Below, piece by piece: positions 1 through 9,538 of a DNA stretch of 64,000 nt; within the stretch, counting starts at the first letter, position 1, and every line of letters starts with the position of its first letter. The translations under genes and the position numbers were made by a program. The notes beneath the pieces were generated by a model. It did no database searches and had not been told where the DNA came from. It was given only the letters and a program-made list of their open reading frames with translations. Source of the stretch: Strigamia acuminata (lineage: Eukaryota > Arthropoda > Chilopoda > Geophilomorpha > Linotaeniidae); assembly GCA_949358305.1 (NCBI GenBank), contig OX442320.1, positions 8,882,259-8,946,258 on the forward strand, written 5' to 3'.

Positions 1-641
1 TTTAAAATTTGGAAAAATATCGACAACCGCAATTGACACTGAGCAATTTTGAAAAATATCGAGGGGGTTTTAGTTTTACACATTGCTAAGTGGGGAATAC
101 AGTCTACGGTGCGACATTTTCTGCGCAGGTTACAGAAGGTGGAAGCCAATTTTAAAATAAAAATTGTAGAATTAGTTTTCACACCAACATATCTACATGT
201 TACGCAATTCTACGAGATACATCGCCATCGCAAAAATAATCATTGCTCTGGTTCATTTCTTAGTGCTTAAGTGTAATGCAAGTAAGTTTTCCGTACTCAA
301 AGTTACACCTCATGTTTCAGTTGCTGGATAAAGAAGAAATACTTTTTCATTTGCGGATTGGTTGAGATGGAAGTACTATAGTGAGATTAAAAGATGAGAT
401 AATAAGTTTTACCATTCGGCAAATCGTGTGGACAACGTAAAAATCTAACAGCAACAAAGGTCATGTTTTATGACAGAAGCGTTTAAAATTTGGAAAAATA
501 ACACAACCGCAATTGACACTGAGCAATTTTACAAAAAATGCTGAGGAATATTTGCTTTTTTTGAAAAATATTAAGGGGGTTTTAGTTTTACACATTGCTA
601 AGTGGGGGATACAGCATACGATGCGACATTTTCTGCGCAGG
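1..641. repeat. Two direct copies of a ~130-160 bp dispersed repeat
   Basis: Positions 1-129 and 484-641 share the same beginning (tttaaaatttggaaaaat) and the same end (cattttctgcgcagg). The second copy carries about 30 extra bases in the middle. The 350 bp between them show no gene. Short open frames across both copies are unlikely to be coding because the copies differ by indels. It is probably a fragment of an unidentified transposable element. Confidence 0.7.
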
Positions 642-735
642 AGAAGAGATGGAAAAGGGAAAATAGGAGAAGAGAAGGAAAAGGGAAAATCGGAAAGGAG
701 AAGGAAAAGAGAAAATAGAAGAAGATTCCCAGTCG
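642..735. repeat. Purine-rich low-complexity tract
   Basis: Directly after the second repeat copy lies a run of GGAGAAGAGAAGGAAAAG-like words. It closely resembles the unit of the large minisatellite at 7222-7812, so it may be an unexpanded relative of it. No coding signal. Confidence 0.6.
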
Positions 736-2505
736 AATATAATTCCAGTTGAAAGGAAGGCCATTTCCCTTTAAGAATCCAGGTCGAAAATAATCCTCCC
801 TCCCTGACAAGTGCGACAAAGCTGCTATCTATGAAGATTAATATGGAATTTACATGCGAGAAAACCGGATTTTCGTCAAAACTTTCTAGGTTTGCTCGAA
901 TAGCACGAGAGGGCGCTAGTATTTTTAATCAAATATATCGAGCGATTCAAAACGAATTTATTTCTTAGTGTTTAAAGTGTTTTCACAGAAACACAATAAA
1001 AAAAATGTTTACAATGATGAATTAAGTTATTATATACAAATAAAGAAATCAAAAACAAAAGCGTCGTTAGTATAGTTACCGCCTTTTGGCACCAGGCGGC
1101 AAGTTCGTCACTTCACGTAGTCCACGCTCATTAAATATTCAAACTGAAAATTCGACCGAGAAGAAGAAATTGTAGAGAAATTGCCTGAAATTGCTCATTA
1201 ACTATGCACGGGAAATGTTCGAATTTGAGTTGTTTTTCATGGTAGGGTTTTGTTAGCGTTTGTGCTAATTATGTATTCAAGATCCGAAGCCACAAGTGCA
1301 GCAACTGGCGCTTAATCTCGAGTAAGTTTTGAGTTACTTTAATTTAAATTAATTAATTCTTTAATATATATTTTGAATGACTTTGACGCAGCTGAATTAA
1401 CTTTGTGAGGCTTCTTTTCGCCGCCATTGTTTGTCGTTTCTCGCCGCCATTGTTTGTCATTCCTCGCCATTGTCTCATCTTTTTAGTAAGTGAATTTAAT
1501 TAAATATAGTATATAATAGTAATAGTAGTATAGTATATAATTTATTTATTCTATTTTTCGGAAGCTTGTATTGCTTCTCGGTATATTTAATATCTTTTCT
1601 AAACTATTAATTTAATCGTTCTAGTTTTATCGTGCACTGTGGACTATTTAGTCCTAGTTTTAATTCAATATTTCTCGTGAGTTTCCTTTAGTTTTTCACG
1701 GCCTTTTGTTGCCATTATTTACACATTAATTATACCAGTGCAATTTATTTTATTTTCATGAAATTTTGTTATTTATCTAGTCGATATTTTTTCTCATTTT
1801 TCTTAGTTTATCCAACATCTAAGAAAGCCGCCATTTTATTTGTGTAATATATGAACAAGAAGACGTCGTGAGCCCGCAATATGAGGTGAAGAACACAAAA
1901 CACATCCATAGCACACGAAGCTTTTCTTTTGCATTTTATACTAAATTATTTAAATTTTATTTTATTTTTATTTCTTGTATTTTTATGATAATTTCGTTTA
2001 TTCGCTGATATTTTTGTTTGTGCATTGACCAGCTAGGTTTCATTTATTTGTTAATTTATTTTATATTTTTATTGTTTTAGTTATTCCAGATTTAGGGACA
2101 ACTTCAGACAAGAAAGGAGGACGCCAGTGAAGACATCAGGAAGACTAAAGGTAAAATTATTTTCCAGGGCCTAGGATTGGGCCCCTAGGTCCTGGCCCTT
2201 CAAACATAAAGGCACTGTGGCTTAACTGGGTTTTCCGGGTCATGAGTGATAGCTGTCCTTTTTCAGCTTAAACCTGGGGAAAAGCTTTATTGGGTGTCTT
2301 TTTTTATGAAAAAATTTGCGGCGCATTTTACTTGACGTAAGAATGTTGTTTTTTTAAAAAAACATTTTGTAAGTTTGTGTTTAGTGTTAAAAATTTTTAA
2401 TTTTATTTCCGAAATTTGAGTTACACATTACAATTTTAATTTTTAAAGTGCAATATTACTTGTCTCGTGGTTTTATTCGCTTCTGTACGTCGCTATTCGT
2501 CCGCG
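736..2505. other. Intergenic AT-rich DNA with repeated GCCGCCATT words
   Basis: No convincing gene is visible. The stretch holds a tRNA-like segment at 1062-1130, two near-identical copies of a GCCGCCATTGTTTGTC motif at about 1420-1460, further CCGCCAT words at about 1828, and several sequences that look like splice donors (GTAAGT-type) without supported exons. It is the 5' flank into which the LTR element inserted. Confidence 0.5.
1062..1130 (+). other. tRNA-like segment, possible tRNA-derived SINE head or tRNA relic
   Basis: The segment has a box A-like TTAGTATAGTTA, a GC stem (CCGCC/GGCGG) around a loop, and a box B-like AGTTCGTCAC, in the order and spacing of a tRNA. The acceptor stem does not close well, so it is not called a functional tRNA. 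Confidence 0.25.
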
Positions 2506-2751
2506 TGTGAGGTCATACGTTGACCTCACGTTGCGCGCGACCTGGCGCCGAACACCTGCCACGCGGCGCACCTGTCGGTGTTGATTGATGACGTCGGGAC
2601 GGGACAGCCAATGGAAGACCTCGTTTTATTTATTTTCAGAAAATCGATTTGTTTACCTTTGAATTTGTAAAAGCCGAATAAAGTTAGTTTGTGCACATTT
2701 TGAACCTAGACAGTCGCAAATTCCTTGTCGCTTGCTCTTTCATCGCTGACA
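2506..2751 (+). repeat. 5' LTR (246 bp)
   Basis: It begins TGTGAGGTCATACG and ends ATCGCTGACA. It contains an AATAAA signal at about 2678 and a short palindromic ...GGTCATACGTTGACC... near its start. It matches the 3' LTR throughout except for a 5-bp gap near base 45. Confidence 0.93.
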
Positions 2752-2902
2752 TGGCGCAGTCGACAGCTTAGGACCCGGCGGACGCGTGAACGTCGTCGCT
2801 GCGTGAGAGAGCTCGTTGGATTTTCGTTGGATTTTCGAGCCGCAACCGAAAATACGAAAATTGCCGTGCGTGGGCGTGAGGAAGGAAAACTCGGGACATA
2901 AA

Positions 2903-4978
2903 ATGGCGGACATGAAAAGTGTTTTCACTTCGACTAGCGAGCCGGTTTTGGACCTTTTGACGTGCGATACCATTCGCGACGAATGCTTGCTGCGCGGAAT
3001 TGACGTAAGCAATTGCAAAAAGAAAAGTGAATTTTTGGCCACTATTTTAGCGGACAACGTGGCAAAAGATGCAGCCAAGGTCAAGCCCGAGCCAACCCAG
3101 ACGGCCATCGTGTCAACCGCAACGGGACTCGCGGGACAGATTAAAGTGCAGCACGAGGTGGACACGACGAAGGGAGTGCCCGTGTTCAAAGGAAAACGTG
3201 ACGAGAACGTAGAACATTTCATCGAGTGCGTCGAGCGTGCGGCCACATTGGGAAAATGGACCGAGCACGCGAAAATTGCGGTGGCAAACGGACAATTAAA
3301 GGAAGAAGCGCTGTATTGGTATGATATTTTTGGAAAGAAATTTGTTTTGTGGTCAGAGTGGGCGGCGTCAATTAGGGATTATTTTTTGGACGTTGATACC
3401 TACGATAAGTGGAGGCAGCGAATCGCTGCAAGAAAGCAGTTGGAGAACGAGTCCCTCGCCACATATTTCGCCGCAAAAATCGCGTTGATCGAGACAACAA
3501 AGAAGGCGTTCAGTTTCTCGAAGGACGACACGATAAATGTCACAATAGAGGGAGTTCGCGATTTGCACACTCGTGATTTATTTCGCATGTCAAAATTTGA
3601 TTCTTTTATCGAATTAATTAGGAAGGGACGCGAGATTGACCGGAACAGAGAGGCCATCGAGTCACCACCGAGGACGACACCAAAAGAGACCGCGAAGCCA
3701 AATATCGAGGCCCGGACAAGGACACCACGCGATGAAACGTCATATAAAAAGGGCATGGACATGTCAAAAATGCAATGTTGGCGTTGCAACGAGATGGGCC
3801 ATTGTTCATTTGATTGTTCCAAAGCGAAAAAGCCCGAACAGAAGGAGGGAGACGCAAGGCAACAACTGAGGGACGCCGAGAAAAAGAAGATCAACATTTG
3901 CATGGTTAGGACGAAGTGTCCGGAGTCGAATCTCGTCGTCGTGGATTGCCAGTCAGCGGAGCTCGGGGGACAGGTGGAGGCCCTGATTGACTGTGGGGCA
4001 AACTGCTCGACCGTAGATCAACTTTTTGTTGGGGACAGCGTTGAAATTCGCCCAAATTTGGAGAAAGAATATTTCAAGACGGCGAGTGGCGACAAACAGG
4101 TGTTGGGCCACGTAGACCTGAACGTGCAAATCGGTAAAATGAGGACCAGGATTAGCGACGTTGCCGTGGTCCAGGATGCGCCTTTCCCGCTGGTCATCGG
4201 GATGGACTGGCGCAAACAGGCCGGTTTGGCTTGGATGATTTCCGGCGACGGCGACGTGACTTTTTATAAGGAGATCAAGGAATCGATGCCGGCGATGCAT
4301 TACATTTTTCGAGCCCCACTGCGGATTTCAGCGGAGGACCGGTCGTTCGGAGAGCAGGACGAGCCGGGAAAGTGTGTGGGCGAGGAGCGCGAGATTCGTC
4401 TAGAACACAAAAAGGGAAAGGAGAATGAGATCCCCGACGCACTTTCACGAGCAATCGAATCAGGGACGACAGTCGTATTGGCAACAATTAAGTTGAGAGA
4501 TGGGACACTGCGAGAGGAGCAGCGGAGTGATGCGTTTTGCAGGGAGAAGACGGCGTGCCCCCCGACGGAGTTCGAGGCGGTCGACGGATTTCTCCACCAC
4601 GTGGAAACACGACGAAATAGGAAGTGTTCCCGAATTGTGGTGCCGGGGAGCATGACCGACAAATTAACGAAGGCGGTCCACGAATCATGCGAACATGCAA
4701 TCGCTCTTAAAACGTTATCTAGACCGAGAAGGCACTGGTGGAAAGGTATGCAGAGCTGCGTGAGAGGTTTTGCTCGGAACTGTACGAGGGGCCATCGACG
4801 GAGGAAATCCGAGGTCTTATACGAGGGCCCACATTTAATCACGGAGCGTTTGGGGACCGAGGTTTACATTCTGTCACATGAGGACGGCCGAACTTGGAAG
4901 GCGCATGGCGCCCAGTTGAGGAACTGTAACGAGGAGGCCGTGATGGGGACCATCACTACCCCTGGGGTGGACGTGTGA
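2903..4978 (+). CDS. Gag-protease polyprotein with pol remnants (691 aa)
   Basis: This is one uninterrupted frame from ATG 2903 to a TGA lying inside the 3' LTR. Residues 1-290 resemble a Ty3/gypsy capsid region. Residues 292-305 form a CCHC zinc knuckle (C-x2-C-x4-H-x4-C). An aspartic protease follows, with the active-site triplet Asp-Cys-Gly near residue 363 in place of the usual Asp-Ser/Thr-Gly, and a VIGMDW flap-end motif near 431. Only about 60 residues later comes the end of RNase H (GKENEIPDALSR), then the integrase H-H-C-C zinc region (about 592-627) and directly a GPY/F-like C-terminal domain (YEGPH, about 639). Reverse transcriptase, most of RNase H and the integrase catalytic core are missing, yet the frame is intact. 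An upstream non-ATG extension to 2816 is open but not needed. Confidence 0.88.
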   Translation: MADMKSVFTSTSEPVLDLLTCDTIRDECLLRGIDVSNCKKKSEFLATILADNVAKDAAKVKPEPTQTAIVSTATGLAGQIKVQHEVDTTKGVPVFKGKRDENVEHFIECVERAATLGKWTEHAKIAVANGQLKEEALYWYDIFGKKFVLWSEWAASIRDYFLDVDTYDKWRQRIAARKQLENESLATYFAAKIALIETTKKAFSFSKDDTINVTIEGVRDLHTRDLFRMSKFDSFIELIRKGREIDRNREAIESPPRTTPKETAKPNIEARTRTPRDETSYKKGMDMSKMQCWRCNEMGHCSFDCSKAKKPEQKEGDARQQLRDAEKKKINICMVRTKCPESNLVVVDCQSAELGGQVEALIDCGANCSTVDQLFVGDSVEIRPNLEKEYFKTASGDKQVLGHVDLNVQIGKMRTRISDVAVVQDAPFPLVIGMDWRKQAGLAWMISGDGDVTFYKEIKESMPAMHYIFRAPLRISAEDRSFGEQDEPGKCVGEEREIRLEHKKGKENEIPDALSRAIESGTTVVLATIKLRDGTLREEQRSDAFCREKTACPPTEFEAVDGFLHHVETRRNRKCSRIVVPGSMTDKLTKAVHESCEHAIALKTLSRPRRHWWKGMQSCVRGFARNCTRGHRRRKSEVLYEGPHLITERLGTEVYILSHEDGRTWKAHGAQLRNCNEEAVMGTITTPGVDV

Positions 4979-5224
4979 GGTCATACGTTGACCTCACGTT
5001 GCGCGCGACCTGGCGCCGAGGCGAACACCTGCCACGCGGCGCACCTGTCGGTGTTGATTGATGACGTCGGGACGGGACAGCCAATGGAAGACCTCGTTTT
5101 ATTTATTTTCAGAAAATCGATTTGTTTACCTTTGAATTTGTAAAAGCCGAATAAAGTTAGTTTGTGCACATTTTGAACCTAGACAGTCGCAAATTCCTTG
5201 TCGCTTGCTCTTTCATCGCTGACA
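4974..5224 (+). repeat. 3' LTR (251 bp)
   Basis: Direct repeat of the 5' LTR with a 5-bp insertion (GGCGA) near base 45. The stop codon of the internal frame lies in its first five bases. The flanking CCGCG at 5225 completes the target duplication. Confidence 0.93.
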
Positions 5225-6463
5225 CCGCGTATTCTAAAGAGAAAAAAAATTCGTTTTAATATAAAGTAGAGCCTGCATAAAAAAATTAAATATACTTATC
5301 TTTGCTAGTTTTTGTCCTGGCCAGTTGTGTTGAAGTGTGTGCCTAAAGAAAATTAAAATAGAATAAAAAGTGCCTGCATTAAGTGTGTACTATTTCGTAT
5401 AAATTTACGTTTGATACTTTTCTTTCAGGTTAGAAGTTATGAGCTACCAACTCCTTCGGCTCCTAGGTGCATGTGAATGAACCTGATGCTCACGGTTGCT
5501 GGGACACGTGATAAGCTACGCCAATAGGATTGTGAATGGTGGCGTCACATGTCACGTTACATCATCTCGTATGGAAATTAGGTGATTGTCACGCGAAGGA
5601 GGATTTCCGCCATTAATGCTTTTCTTTGTCAGTCCGCCATTGTTGCTTTTCATTGTCGAGTCCTCCATTATTGCTGCTGTGTTTTTTCCAGTCCTCCATT
5701 CTGTCGCGAGTCCGCCATTATAAATGCTTTTTTAAATTCCTTTTTCACTTTAGGAATACGAAGACCGAAAATTGAAACTGAGAATGACATCACGAGTAAG
5801 TGGTTTCTCAAATTTTGTATTTCTTTTAGTTAATTGTATGCTTTTTTTGTTTACTGCATTTATTTTATTTATTGCGTTTCTTTCGTCTTAATTTGGTAGT
5901 TAAATTGAACATTTAGGTTTAGCGTGTCATTTTTTTAGCAGTCTTTTCTCTTTTCTTTATCAAGTCCGCCATTAATGCTGTTTTTTTTTCATTCTAGGAA
6001 GACCGGAAAATGAAGCGGGACAACGACGACTTCAAACAGGATTGTCCTTCAAGTCTTCGCAATTTTTTTCTAATTTTTTTCTAATTGTTTAATTTTGTTT
6101 TATTGATTTTTATGTAAATTTTTTTGTATTTTTAAGTGCCATTTTTGCATTATGTAAATGTTTTTTAAGTGGCGCCACCGTTTAAGTTTGCAAATTAGGA
6201 CACCTTGACTTTATGCGGTGAATATTTCATTCGTCATTCGACCACGGAGGCAGTCGCATCACAGTAAGTTCTTTTGAAACTTTTCTTAATTTTTCTTGTT
6301 AATTCTAGTTTTAGTTTCTAGTCAGTCTTTTATTAGGAAGTTTTATTTCATTTATTTGAATGAATTTAACATTTAGGCTTATGCTTATGCATGAAATGTT
6401 AGTTAGAACTTTGCGAATATAGCTTTTATTTATCGAGCTCTCCATTAATAATGCTGTGTTTTT
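5225..6463. other. Intergenic DNA with recurring TCCGCCATT words and exon-like repeats
   Basis: No protein gene is recognised. TCCGCCATT or TCCTCCATT followed by a T-rich tract recurs at least six times between about 5605 and 5975. Two related segments, 5752-5798 (AG then GAATACGAAGACCG... then GTAAGT) and 5998-6050 (CTAG then GAAGACCGG...), look like exons with acceptor and donor. A third relative lies at 6860-6940. They may be degenerate copies of one larger repeat or exons of a non-coding transcript. Confidence 0.4.
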
Positions 6464-6840
6464 TAGTCCGCCCATTATTAACGCTTTTCTTTCGCTAGTC
6501 CGCCCATTATTAACGCTTTTCTTTCGCTAGTCCGCCCATTATTAACGCTTTTCTTTCGCTAGTCCGCCCATTATTAACGCTTTTCTTTCGCTAGTCCGCC
6601 CATTATTAACGCTTTTCTTTCGCTAGTCCGCCCATTATTAACGCTTTTCTTTCGCTAGTCCGCCCATTATTAACGCTTTTCTTTCGCTAGTCCGCCCATT
6701 ATTAACGCTTTTCTTTCGCTAGTCCGCCCATTATTAACGCTTTTCTTTCGCTAGTCCGCCCATTATTAACGCTTTTCTTTCGCTAGTCCGCCCATTATTA
6801 ACGCTTTTCTTTCGCTAGTCCGCCCATTATTAACGCTTTT
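6464..6840. repeat. Tandem array, 32-bp unit, 12 copies
   Basis: Eleven full units and one 25-bp partial of TAGTCCGCCCATTATTAACG + CTTTTCTTTCGC follow one another with essentially no divergence. This implies recent expansion or ongoing homogenisation. The array amplifies the CCGCC(C)ATT word seen singly in the flanking DNA. Confidence 0.97.
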
Positions 6841-7221
6841 TAAAATTATTTTTTCACTTTAGGAATACGAAGATCGAAACGGGACAACGACAACTTCGAA
6901 TGGAATTATCACACCCTACAACAGGATTGTCCTGTATTGCTATAATTATTTTTTGTTTTATCATTTCATATATATTAAATATTTTTATATTGTATTGTGA
7001 AAAATATTCATTAAGTCCCATTGTGATAATATTTTCGAAGTGTCTTTTTTACACTAAGTCCAATAATTCATTTTGTAAACAGGTCATGTAAATTAATTCA
7101 TTGAATAAAGTATTTTAATAGTATTCTTTTATTTCTTATAAAAACAATTATTTCCAATCTTCCACCTACATCGCAAATTTTCCAAAAAAGACTTAGCTGC
7201 TTTTATATGTAGGGAGATATT
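6841..7221. other. Non-coding spacer between two arrays
   Basis: It contains the third exon-like relative (6860-6940) and a possible polyadenylation signal (AATAAA about 7103). A 63-codon open frame here lacks any recognisable feature. Confidence 0.35.
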
Positions 7222-7812
7222 TGGAGAAGAGAAGGAAAGGAAAGGAAAGGAAAATGGAGAAGAGAAGGAAAGGAAAATGGAGAAGAGAAGGAAAGGAAAA
7301 TGGAGAAGAGAAGGAAAGGAAAGGAAAATGGAGAAGAGAAGGAAAGGAAAGGAAAATGGAGAAGAGAAGGAAAGGAAAGGAAAATGGAGAAGAGAAGGAA
7401 AGGAAAGGAAAATGGAGAAGAGAAGGAAAGGAAAGGAAAATGGAGAAGAGAAGGAAAGGAAAGGAAAATGGAGAAGGAAAGGAAAGGAAAATGGAGAAGA
7501 GAAGGAAAGGAAAGGAAAATGGAGAAGAGAAGGAAAGGAAAGGAAAATGGAGAAGAGAAGGAAAGGAAAGGAAAATGGAGAAGAGAAGGAAAGGAAAATG
7601 GAGAAGAGAAGGAAAGGAAAGGAAAATGGAGAAGAGAAGGAAAGGAAAGGAAAATGGAGAAGAGAAGGAAAGGAAAGGAAAATGGAGAAGAGAAGGAAAG
7701 GAAAGGAAAATGGAGAAGAGAAGGAAAGGAAAGGAAAATGGAGAAGAGAAGGAAAGGAAAGGAAAATGGAGAAGAGAAGGAAAGGAAAGGAAAATGGAGA
7801 AGAGAAGGAAAA
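7222..7812. repeat. Purine-rich minisatellite, 28-bp unit (~21 copies)
   Basis: Units of AAAATGGAGAAGAGAAGG + AAAGGAAAGG (28 bp, with 23-bp variants) repeat for about 590 bp. The plus strand is almost pure purine, broken by one T per unit. Because stop codons are excluded by composition, all frames are open on both strands; none is credible as coding. Confidence 0.97.
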
Positions 7813-7899
7813 AAATATACATTTATTAAAATACAGTTTCAATAAATTGCGCATGAAGTGGATTCCAATAGCTCTCGGTGTCTTTGCCCGACGAAGTTC

Positions 7900-8332
7900 C
7901 TAGCATGTCTTCAAATTACACGCACCCTTGAATTTGGAAGTGTAATACTCCTAGAAATAAAAGAAAAATCAGTAAACATAATAGCAAAAAAAAGTGTATA
8001 ATGGCGTACAAATTGTCAAACATTTTGCAATAAAATAAAGCAAAGTCAAAATTCATATAAGCATAAAAATAGGTGAAGTTAAAAGAAATATGCAGCAACG
8101 AGCGCGAATAATAAACAGATACGACAGTTTAAAAAGAGCCACTAATTCATTTAAGTGCGGGGAAAATAAAACTAAAAATTTGCAAAAATAATAAGACTAA
8201 ACAAAGATAGCTTACCTCGAACGTTGATCCCGCACTTCTTTCTGGTTTGCACTCTGAAGAAAAAATAATCAAAGCCTCGGACTTTTGAATATTTAATGAG
8301 CGTGCGGGATGCTTCCAGCTCCGTCGTGCCAT
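7900..8332 (-). CDS. Candidate two-exon small protein (55 aa), unknown
   Basis: Exon 8332-8216 (ATG, 39 codons) ends at a GTAAGC donor. Exon 7950-7900 follows a TTATTTCTAG acceptor, stays in phase and stops at TAG. An AATAAA signal (7827-7822) lies downstream at the edge of the purine minisatellite. The product is basic with three cysteines and no signal peptide or known domain. It could be the C-terminal end of a longer gene or a non-coding transcript with good splice sites. Confidence 0.35.
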
Positions 8333-9217
8333 CCGTGAGCTACGGTCGAACTAAAACTTTTAGTCACAAACAATTGCCCTCAGATGGCGGAAAATCAAAT
8401 TTAATAAAATCAATAAAAAAATATCGACAAAATTCACTATAACTTATCTGTCGTGATTCTTTTTCTCTTCCAATTTCGATCCGCGAGCACTTTCTGATCC
8501 TGAAAACTCGCATCAAAGTAGAATCATCATTATCAAACACTTTGATTTACACAACTTAACATTGTAACAAAATTTAAACCAGACCGGAATTAATTGTGCA
8601 CGGCAAAAGTCATTAGCTTCTGCGGATCGATACATATCAAATCGGACACTGACTGCCTGTCCTCGCAAACCTCGCCCTACCTGATCAAACCTGCATGTAA
8701 AGTAGAATTCAAAACTCGCCTCAACCTCGATGCCAACGATGACGTCACAAAATATCGCGTTGACTGTGTTGGCTCGGTTTGGCAGTTTCCTCCACTCCAT
8801 CATTTTCGCCCATGTTGAGTTTGTTTTCACATCACATCCATGTTTCAACGCTAAATTTCAACTCAAAACGAATTCTAGCTCTTATATCTGTCCCATTAAT
8901 TAGTTATTTCAACAACTACAAACTTATTTACACGCAAACCGAGCCCTATCTGCACAGAATAGTACTATTCTGTGCTATCTGTTCCTGAAAACTGGCATCA
9001 AAAGTAAAATTCAAAACTCGAGTCAACCTCGATACGAACGATGACGTCACAAAATATCGCGTTTACTAAGGTAGCGCGATGCAACTGTCGCCTACCGACA
9101 CTATTCCAAACATGAGTAAAATTCAAAGCAAAATTCTATCGACAGTTCATGCTTCGATGCGGCCGAGAGATCGATAACTTATTACGGTAATACATTTATT
9201 AAATCGTTGGATGTCGT
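8333..9217. repeat. LRR-gene 3' flank repeats with CRE-like sites
   Basis: A ~170-bp block at 8623-8790 recurs at 9248-9410 and partly at 8985-9070. Each copy contains the same ATGACGTCACAAAATATCGC segment, a perfect CRE-type TGACGTCA. The ends of the two long copies encode relics of the last exon of the neighbouring LRR gene. The region looks like successive duplications and decay of an LRR gene unit. No intact gene is seen. Confidence 0.65.
8590..8672 (-). pseudogene. Relic of LRR-gene terminal exon (copy 1)
   Basis: The minus strand reads ...CEDRQSVSDLICIDPQKL then MTFAVHN and TAA. This aligns with the functional last exon of the gene at 9539-10810, which ends IDRDNLMTFAAHN and stop. A TAG lies in frame just upstream, and no preceding LRR exons remain. 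Confidence 0.7.
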
Positions 9218-9300
9218 CTATGAAACGAGGTATTTTTCATAGTCGTCCGAATCGATACATTTCAACCCGTACACTGACTGCCTGTCCTCGCAAACCTCGC
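9218..9300 (-). pseudogene. Relic of LRR-gene terminal exon (copy 2)
   Basis: The minus strand reads CEDRQSVYGLKCIDSDDYE followed by a few codons and TAG. This is the same exon end as at 8590 and in the intact gene, but the C-terminus is changed. Upstream LRR exons are absent, so it is a decayed fragment. Confidence 0.65.
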
Positions 9301-9538
9301 CCTACCTAATCAAACCCGCATGTAAAGTAAAATTCAAAACTCGCCTCAACCTCGATGCCAATGATGACGTCACAAAATATCGCGTTGACTGTGTTGGCGC
9401 GATGCGGTTTTAGGTACCTTGGCGGTAATCGTCCCACACTATTTTAAAACACATGACGGCTCCAATTACGTGAGCAACAAATCAAAAACTCATTTATATA
9501 ACTCAAATTTGTATTAAAAGAAAAAATGAGACTACAAA

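Larger units (their letters stand above)
2506..5224 (+). mobile_element. Ty3/gypsy-type LTR retrotransposon, internally deleted
   Basis: Two direct LTRs (2506-2751 and 4974-5224) begin TG and end CA, and both sides carry the 5-bp target duplication CCGCG (2501-2505 and 5225-5229). The LTRs appear identical except for one 5-bp insertion in the 3' copy, so insertion was recent. A primer-binding-site-like TGGCGCAGTCGAC follows the 5' LTR directly at 2752. The single internal frame keeps Gag and protease, but the reverse transcriptase and integrase core are absent. The element is therefore non-autonomous in transposition. Confidence 0.93.

Noticed and set aside
7129-7903. Five overlapping 180-240-codon frames on both strands
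   Set aside because: They are all generated by the purine minisatellite, whose composition excludes stop codons; no start, splice or domain support.
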